DNA of 64,000 nucleotides from assembly GCF_016427535.1 (NCBI RefSeq), contig NZ_JAELXV010000001.1, positions 1,302,001 through 1,366,000 on the forward strand, written 5' to 3'. The notes below the pieces were generated by a model. It saw only the letters and a program-made list of their open reading frames with translations, did no database searches and had not been told where the DNA came from. Source of the DNA: Hymenobacter sp. BT559. GTDB lineage: Bacteria; Bacteroidota; Bacteroidia; Cytophagales; Hymenobacteraceae. Shown piece after piece: positions 58,651 through 64,000 of the stretch. Numbering within the stretch: the stretch's first letter is position 1; each line of letters begins with the position of its first letter. Made by a program: the position numbers and the translations under genes.

Positions 58651-61220
58651 AACGTCTGCCTCTCAGGCATTCTTACGCCGCCGTGCTTGGCTGGCTGCTG
58701 TGGCTGCTAGTGGTGCCTGCCGTAGCGCTGGCCCAGGGGGCCACTACCATCACGGGGGTAGTTACCGACGCTAAAACCCGCGAGAAGCTGCCCTTCGTGA
58801 GCGTATCGGTGCCGCAGGCCGCCATTGGCACCAACACCGACCAGGACGGGCACTACACCTTGCAGGTGCCGGCACAGTACACGTCGGTGGTTTTCACCTA
58901 CCTAGGGTACCGCTCGGTCACGAAGACCTTCGAAGCGGGCACGCCCCAAACCATAAATGTGGCGCTGGCTACTAGCTCGGCGCAGCTGGGCGAGGTCGTA
59001 ATCAGAGGCTCGAAGCCGCCGCGCTACAAGAACAAGGACAACCCGGCGGTGGCGCTTATTCGGCAAGTAATTGCTAACAAGCCCCAAAACCGGCCCGAGA
59101 GCTACGACTACGTCGAGTATAAGAAGTATGAGAAGATGACCTTCTCGTTCAGTAACTTATCGGAAAAGTTTAAGAATCGTAAGGTATTCAAAAACTATCA
59201 GTTTCTATTCAAGAAGCAAGACTCGACGGCGGCGGGCGGGGTCAATATTTTGCCCATCTACATCGAGGAAAAGCTGGCGAAGGAGTACTACCGCAAAAGC
59301 CCGGAAACGCGCCGCGCCGTGGAGCTTGGTAACAAGCAGGTCGAGTTTGACAAGCATTTTATTGATAATGAAGGCCTCAGTGCCTACTTCAATAGGATGT
59401 ACCAGGACATCGACATCTACGCCAACAACGTGTCGCTGCTGGGCAACCAGCTCCTGAGTCCCATTGCTGACAACGCGCCCACGTTTTATCAGTTTTACAT
59501 CTCCGACACGCTGCGCCAGCACGTGCCGCAGCTCATCGAGCTCAGCTTTTTTCCGCGCAACAAGGGCGATATGTTGTTTGCGGGCAAGCTCTACGTGACG
59601 CTCGACGGCCACTACGCCGTGCAGCAGGCGCACTTGTCGGTCGATAAGCGCATCAACCTCAACTTCGTAAAGAGCCTGGATGCGAACCTAGAGTTTGCTG
59701 AAAACCCCGACCGGCGCTACCACCTTAGCAAGACCTTCCTAGGTATCGACTTTGGGGTGACGGAGAAGGGCTCCGGCTTTTATGGCGAGCGCACGGTGTC
59801 GTTTCAAGACTACCGCGTGAACCAGCCCGCGCCCGCCGGCGTGTACGAGGGCCCGGCGCGGGTCATCTTGGCCGACAGCACCAGCCGGCAGAGCGCAGCT
59901 TTTCTGGAGCACAACCGGCCCGATAGCCTGAGCCAAGTAGAGCAGTCGATTTACAAAAACGTCGATACGCTGCAGACTATCCAGTCCTTTCAGCGCACGC
60001 TCAAGATAATCTCGTTTGTGCTGTCGGGCTACACGCCGCTCGGGCCGTTCGACCTAGGCCCGGCCAATACCTTCTACAGCTTCAATCCCGTGGAGGGCTT
60101 CCGCCTGCGGGTGGGGGGGCGCAGCACACCTGAGCTGAGCAAGCGCGTGTACTTCGAAACCTACACCGCTTACGGCTTTAAGGACGAGCGGTGGAAGTAC
60201 TTTCTCAGCGGCACGTACTCGCTCAATGGGCAGTCCATTTATAAGTTTCCGCAGCACTTGTTACGGGCTAGCTTTCAGCGCGATACCCGTATTCCGGGGC
60301 AGGAGCTAGAGTTTGTGCAGGAAGACAACTTCCTGCTTTCGTTCAAGCGCGGCGTCAACAACAAGTACCTCTACAACGACGTGTACCGGCTCGATTACGT
60401 GCACGAGTTCAACAACCACTTTTCGTACTCGCTGGGCTTCCGTAAGCTGCAGCAGTCGCCGGCGGGTGGTCTTTACTTCCGCGACTCGAGCACCGATACG
60501 CCCGACCTCATTGGGCAGCTCACGACCAGTGAGGTGTCGCTGGGGCTGCGCTGGGCACCTAGGGAGGCGTTTTACCAGGGCAAGACCTACCGCTCGCCCA
60601 TTATTAATAAGTATCCCATCTTCACGGCGCGGGCGGCGCGCGGCTTCAAGGGCCTGCTCGATGGCGAGTACAGCTACACCAACCTGTCGCTCAACGGCAC
60701 CAAGCGATTTTACCTCTCGCAGCTCGGCCACGCCGACGTGGCCGTGGAGGGCGGCTACGTGGTGGGGCAGGTGCCGTTTCCGCTGCTCGACATCCACCGG
60801 GCCAACCAGACGTACTCGTACCAGCTGTACTCGTACAACCTGATGAACTTCTTAGAGTTTGCGAGCGACCACTACGCGAGCTTGTTCATCGACCAGAATT
60901 TCAACGGCTTCTTCTTCAACAAACTACCCGTTATTAAGCACCTCAAGCTGCGCGAAACCGCGTCGCTGAAGCTGCTGTACGGTGGCATTCGAGAAGAGAA
61001 TAACCCCTACACGCACCCGCAGCTGTACCAGTTTTTGCAGGATGCGGCGGGACGGCCGGTTTCGTTTGCCCTAGGTAGCACACCCTACGTAGAAGGCAGC
61101 GTAGGCATCGCCAACATTTTCAAGCTCTTCCGTATCGATGTCGTGAAGCGCTTTACGTACCTCAGCAACCCCAACGTGGCCGAATGGGGCCTGCGGGGTC
61201 GCTTTAAAGTTGATTTTTAA
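58647..61220 (+). CDS. DUF5686/carboxypeptidase-regulatory-like outer-membrane protein
   Basis: This 857-residue exported protein has a signal peptide (WLLWLLVVPAVALAQ). A CarboxypepD_reg-like domain follows (about 36-115; GVVTDAKTREKLPFVSVSVPQA, LGYRSVTKTF), then the DUF5686 region (VALIRQVIANKPQNRPESYDYVEYKKY, IELSFFPRNKGDMLFAGKLYV) and a barrel-like second half ending WGLRGRFKVDF. Such proteins sit in the outer membrane; their function is unknown. It is embedded in the inositol-lipid operon with ATGA coupling to the GtrA gene. A role in moving or presenting the lipids at the outer membrane is my inference. Confidence 0.85.
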   Translation: MKRLPLRHSYAAVLGWLLWLLVVPAVALAQGATTITGVVTDAKTREKLPFVSVSVPQAAIGTNTDQDGHYTLQVPAQYTSVVFTYLGYRSVTKTFEAGTPQTINVALATSSAQLGEVVIRGSKPPRYKNKDNPAVALIRQVIANKPQNRPESYDYVEYKKYEKMTFSFSNLSEKFKNRKVFKNYQFLFKKQDSTAAGGVNILPIYIEEKLAKEYYRKSPETRRAVELGNKQVEFDKHFIDNEGLSAYFNRMYQDIDIYANNVSLLGNQLLSPIADNAPTFYQFYISDTLRQHVPQLIELSFFPRNKGDMLFAGKLYVTLDGHYAVQQAHLSVDKRINLNFVKSLDANLEFAENPDRRYHLSKTFLGIDFGVTEKGSGFYGERTVSFQDYRVNQPAPAGVYEGPARVILADSTSRQSAAFLEHNRPDSLSQVEQSIYKNVDTLQTIQSFQRTLKIISFVLSGYTPLGPFDLGPANTFYSFNPVEGFRLRVGGRSTPELSKRVYFETYTAYGFKDERWKYFLSGTYSLNGQSIYKFPQHLLRASFQRDTRIPGQELEFVQEDNFLLSFKRGVNNKYLYNDVYRLDYVHEFNNHFSYSLGFRKLQQSPAGGLYFRDSSTDTPDLIGQLTTSEVSLGLRWAPREAFYQGKTYRSPIINKYPIFTARAARGFKGLLDGEYSYTNLSLNGTKRFYLSQLGHADVAVEGGYVVGQVPFPLLDIHRANQTYSYQLYSYNLMNFLEFASDHYASLFIDQNFNGFFFNKLPVIKHLKLRETASLKLLYGGIREENNPYTHPQLYQFLQDAAGRPVSFALGSTPYVEGSVGIANIFKLFRIDVVKRFTYLSNPNVAEWGLRGRFKVDF

Positions 61221-61232
61221 CTGCCTGACCGC

Positions 61233-62534
61233 ATGAATTTTGCTACCATCCGGGCAGCGCTCCAAGCCGGGATTTACAAGGTTATCAACCCGTTTGTGCG
61301 CCTGCTCATCAAGCTGGGCTTTACCCCCAACGCCGTGACGCTGACCGGCCTGCTGCTCAACATAGGAGTGGCCGTGATATTCATCATCGGCGGCGAGGAA
61401 GGCAACCGCGGCGACCTGCGCTACGTGGGCTGGGGCGGCGCGCTTATCCTGTTTGCGGGCCTTTTCGACATGCTCGATGGCCAGGTGGCCCGCCTCGGCA
61501 ACATGAAAAGCACCTACGGCGCCATGTTCGATTCGGTGCTGGACCGCTATAGCGAGCTGTTCACGTTCCTAGGTATCTGCTATTACCTAGTGGCGCACCA
61601 CTATCTCCTAGGGTCGTTGTTCGCGTTTATTGCGCTTATTGGCTCTATGATGGTGAGCTACACCCGCGCCCGCGCCGAGGGGCTGGGCGTCGATTCGAAG
61701 GGCGGCCTCATGCAACGCCCCGAGCGCGTGGTGCTTATGGGGGTAAGTGCCTTGGCCTGCGGCATTAGCTCAGCCTATATAGGGGGCGATTATAAGCTGT
61801 TTATCCCGGGTGTGCCGTTCCACGTCTTCGAAACCATGTCAATTCTGACGCTGCCCATCACCATCTTGGCGGTGCTGGCCAACATCACGGCAGTGTCGCG
61901 GCTGCTGCAAGCCCGCAAGGCCCTGGAAGCCAAAGATGCTAAGGACGCGGCCGAGGCTGCCGTGGCCGCCACCCCAGCTGTGGTGCCTGCGCGGTCGGCG
62001 GTGAAAGCATTGGTTATTGGGTTGTTCTTCTGCGGCTTGCCGCTGGCCCAGGCCGCGGCGCCGGGCCTGGTATTTCCGGTGCCGACGGGGGTTGCCAATC
62101 AGCTCTTTTACCTACAGCGCGACCCGAATACCAACACCGTTATCTACCAGCTCAATGTGAACAGCGCTGGCAAAGTAGACGAGGATGAGCCGGTGCATGT
62201 GTTCTGGATACGCTACGGCGAGCACGGCGAGCGCAAGGACTTAAATTTCATTCAGCGCAAGTTTGCCTACGGCCTCACCGCCAAGAAGGCCGCGGCTGAT
62301 AAATACGTCCTCAAGTTTGCTGCCTACGACAAGGTGCCGTTTTACCTCCAAAAAACGAGCGCCGACAATGCCTTCCACGTGGTTACGGTCATCAACAACA
62401 AGCAGATTGTGATAAACCGCGTGTACCTGCGCATCGAGGGCGGTACCTTCTGGGTGCCCAACGTGAAGTACATCGAAGTCAAAGGCTGGAACGCTGCTAC
62501 CCGCGAGCCCGTGGTAGAACGGTTGAGCGTGTAG
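61233..62534 (+). CDS. CDP-alcohol phosphatidyltransferase (PI-phosphate synthase-like) fused to DUF4833
   Basis: This 433-residue protein has two parts. Residues 1-235 are a membrane CDP-alcohol phosphatidyltransferase with the complete motif DMLDGQVAR…GAMFDSVLD. In this operon it should join CDP-diacylglycerol and inositol 1-phosphate to phosphatidylinositol phosphate. After an Ala/Lys-rich linker (to ~255) comes a signal-peptide-like segment (VKALVIGLFFCGLPLAQAAA), then a beta-rich DUF4833 domain (about 280-433; FWIRYGEHGERKDLNFIQRKFAYG). In other Bacteroidota these are, as I remember, separate genes. An in-frame GTG at 62001 lies exactly at the second segment, so a separate DUF4833 product is possible. 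Confidence 0.85.
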   Translation: MNFATIRAALQAGIYKVINPFVRLLIKLGFTPNAVTLTGLLLNIGVAVIFIIGGEEGNRGDLRYVGWGGALILFAGLFDMLDGQVARLGNMKSTYGAMFDSVLDRYSELFTFLGICYYLVAHHYLLGSLFAFIALIGSMMVSYTRARAEGLGVDSKGGLMQRPERVVLMGVSALACGISSAYIGGDYKLFIPGVPFHVFETMSILTLPITILAVLANITAVSRLLQARKALEAKDAKDAAEAAVAATPAVVPARSAVKALVIGLFFCGLPLAQAAAPGLVFPVPTGVANQLFYLQRDPNTNTVIYQLNVNSAGKVDEDEPVHVFWIRYGEHGERKDLNFIQRKFAYGLTAKKAAADKYVLKFAAYDKVPFYLQKTSADNAFHVVTVINNKQIVINRVYLRIEGGTFWVPNVKYIEVKGWNAATREPVVERLSV

Positions 62535-62555
62535 CGCGGGCTTCTATAATTCTTT

Positions 62556-63497
62556 ATGTCTCAACTATCTGCCGAGCCGGTTCGCCCCGCCGGGCGCTGG
62601 CTCGTGCCAGCGCTTTCGCTGGCTTACCTGCTGTTTTCGCGGTTTCTGATTGGCTTCCGGCCTGAGCAATTGGTGCTGGTGGGGCTGTGCAATGCCTGCT
62701 ACTTTCTGTCGGCCACCACGCGGCGGTTCATCACCGGGTTTTCCATTTTTGTGGTCTTTTGGGTGCTGTATGATTACATGCGCGCCTTCCCCAACTACCA
62801 GTACCGGGCCGTGGACGTGGCGCAGCTCTACCACACCGAGAAAAGCTTGTTTGGCATTCGCACCCTAGGGCAAGTACTAACGCCCAATGAGTTTTGGCTG
62901 CAGCACCACCAGCCTTGGCTCGATGTGCTCTGCGGCATCTTCTATTTGTGCTGGGTGCCGATTCCGCTGGCGTTTGCGGGCTATTTATTCTTCCGTAATC
63001 GCCGGCTGTTTTTCGCGTTTGCGCTGACTTTTTTGTTGGTCAACATCCTAGGGTTCATTGTGTATTACTTGCACCCGGCTGCCCCGCCGTGGTATGTGCA
63101 GCAGCACGGCCTACAGTTTCAGCCGCTCACGATGGGCAGCACGGCGGGCCTGGCTCGGTTCGATAGCTTTTTTGGGGTTCACATTTTTCAAGGCATCTAT
63201 GCCAAGAATGCGAACATCTTTGCGGCCATGCCTTCGCTGCACTCAGCTTACCCGGCCATTGTGCTGTTTTACGCGCTCAAAAACAAGTCGGGCATCTTCA
63301 ACGGGCTGTTCCTGGTAATTATGCTAGGTATCTGGTTTGCAGCGGTGTACACGAGCCACCATTATGTGCTGGACGTGCTGGCGGGCATCACCATTGCCCT
63401 GACGGGCATCGGTATCATTCGCTTTCTGCTGGCCAAGAGTCCAACGTTCAACCGCTTAGTTGACGCCTTTATGCAAGCCACGGCGCCGGCCGCCTAG
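62556..63497 (+). CDS. PAP2-superfamily, AUR1-like inositol phosphorylceramide synthase
   Basis: This 313-residue membrane protein has about six helices. The PAP2/AUR1 motifs are VYYLHPAAPPWY, AAMPSLHSAYP and TSHHYVLDVLAG, with the catalytic His residues in the second and third. The long first half with a partner-like region (DYMRAFPNYQYRAVDVAQLYHTEKSLFG) resembles eukaryotic AUR1, which transfers the inositol phosphate head group from phosphatidylinositol to ceramide. As the last gene of the operon it should make the sphingolipid ceramide phosphoinositol, working on the outer face of the inner membrane. Confidence 0.87.
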   Translation: MSQLSAEPVRPAGRWLVPALSLAYLLFSRFLIGFRPEQLVLVGLCNACYFLSATTRRFITGFSIFVVFWVLYDYMRAFPNYQYRAVDVAQLYHTEKSLFGIRTLGQVLTPNEFWLQHHQPWLDVLCGIFYLCWVPIPLAFAGYLFFRNRRLFFAFALTFLLVNILGFIVYYLHPAAPPWYVQQHGLQFQPLTMGSTAGLARFDSFFGVHIFQGIYAKNANIFAAMPSLHSAYPAIVLFYALKNKSGIFNGLFLVIMLGIWFAAVYTSHHYVLDVLAGITIALTGIGIIRFLLAKSPTFNRLVDAFMQATAPAA

Positions 63498-63529
63498 GGT
63501 ATCTTTTGCAGAGGGGGCATGCCACGTAG

Positions 63530-64000
63530 CTAGCGCAGTAGTGCAGGCAACTGGCTTAGCACGGCGTCGGTGCGGGTTGCCACCTGCCGGGGCGTGGGCA
63601 CCACCTCGATATCGGGGCACACGCCCCGGCCCAGTTGCGGGTTAGGGCAGGCCGAGCGTATCCGAAAGTGCGGCAGTTGGAGTATCAAGTGCGTTTCGGG
63701 TAGCTCTAGGTCTGAGATTGTGCCGCCGTTGCAGCCGGCTTCGGCGCCGCCCGTTTCCTCCCCGATGACCGTGATGCGCCGCTGCGCCCGCAGGCTGGCG
63801 GTGAAATTGGAAGCGGCAGAAAACGTGCCACCATCGACCAGCACCACGACCTTGCCTCGGAAATAGCGCCCGTGGTAGGGCCGCTGCGGGCCTAATTCGG
63901 AGTTGACAAAGCTAATGGTGCCATCGAGCAGGCGCCGGACGCGGGTGGGGTTGAAGTAGTTGGGTTTGAGCGAGTCGGGCTGCGAGAAGAAAGGCAGTAG
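63530..64000 (-). CDS. C-terminal part of an S41-family peptidase
   Basis: The minus-strand frame is open to the right edge of the window and stops at TAG 63530-63532, leaving ~156 residues. GKVVVLVDGGTFSAASNFTASL carries the catalytic Ser in the S41 position, followed by TVIGEETGGAEAGCNGG. The catalytic Lys position of Prc is not obvious here, as in the tricorn/interphotoreceptor-type S41 proteins. The gene is convergent with the inositol-lipid operon and probably unrelated to it. Confidence 0.75.
   Translation of the reverse strand, partial: LLPFFSQPDSLKPNYFNPTRVRRLLDGTISFVNSELGPQRPYHGRYFRGKVVVLVDGGTFSAASNFTASLRAQRRITVIGEETGGAEAGCNGGTISDLELPETHLILQLPHFRIRSACPNPQLGRGVCPDIEVVPTPRQVATRTDAVLSQLPALLR

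Noticed and set aside
1..64000. tRNA genes, rRNA, CRISPR arrays, prophage or intact insertion sequences
   Set aside because: None were recognised on either strand: no acceptor/T-loop pairs, no regularly spaced repeats and no transposase or integrase motifs.

Overview
The window looks like chromosomal DNA of a high-GC member of the Bacteroidota, most probably Hymenobacter or a close relative in the Cytophagales. The signs are a TonB-dependent receptor with a carboxypeptidase-regulatory-like N-terminus, a secreted protein with a gliding-motility-associated C-terminal (type IX secretion) domain, GH97, GH127 and GH29 enzymes, a DUF5686 outer-membrane protein, promoters of the TAnnTTTG type and weak Shine-Dalgarno sites. 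The palindrome CCTAGG is strikingly frequent throughout. I see no rRNA, tRNA, CRISPR array, prophage or intact insertion sequence.

Layout. 1-7 kb: the tail of a probable outer-membrane protein, a maleylpyruvate-isomerase-like protein, and a divergent probable zinc-acquisition locus (TonB receptor plus lipoprotein, facing an AztD-like metallochaperone lipoprotein). 7-13 kb: GH29 fucosidase, a Tat-exported sugar isomerase-like protein, a GH97 enzyme and an old-yellow-enzyme reductase. 13-22.5 kb: a TPR sensor kinase, a haloperoxidase-like hydrolase, a REC-GAF-AAA sigma-54 activator, an AraC regulator and an MhqD/MhqO-like hydrolase plus ring-cleaving dioxygenase pair. 22.5-27 kb: a second GH29, a ThuA-domain lipoprotein and a GH127 arabinofuranosidase. 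27-36 kb: a PNPOx-fold stress protein, AraC regulator, small protein and FAD monooxygenase, then a three-PAS kinase, a single-domain response regulator and a GAF protein. 36-39.5 kb: small accessory and stress proteins (cupin, Kazal lipoprotein, YtxH-CsbD fusion, YtxH protein) and a candidate small RNA. 39.8-45 kb: lysS, an unrecognised gene and a Prc/CtpA-type protease, separated by long inverted repeats. 45-53 kb: an ADP-ribosylglycohydrolase plus tyrosine phosphatase operon, an EamA exporter, a large adhesin-like secreted protein and a small beta-barrel protein.

The most coherent system is at 53-63.5 kb. A BamA-type outer-membrane protein with an atypical kinase-like N-terminal half and a MarR regulator with an evident operator precede a tight six-gene operon. 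That operon encodes myo-inositol-phosphate synthase, a PgpA-type phosphatase, a GtrA-type membrane protein, a DUF5686 outer-membrane protein, a CDP-alcohol phosphatidyltransferase fused to a DUF4833 domain, and an AUR1-like PAP2 enzyme. This reads as a pathway making phosphatidylinositol and inositol sphingolipids (inositol-P, then PI-phosphate, then PI, then ceramide phosphoinositol). It carries two additions of unknown role, the outer-membrane protein and the DUF4833 fusion, that may concern lipid delivery to the outer membrane.

Many genes lack a convincing ATG or have alternative in-frame starts; where I moved a start, the reason is given in the entry. All function calls come from reading translated sequence and remembered family motifs; no database search was run.
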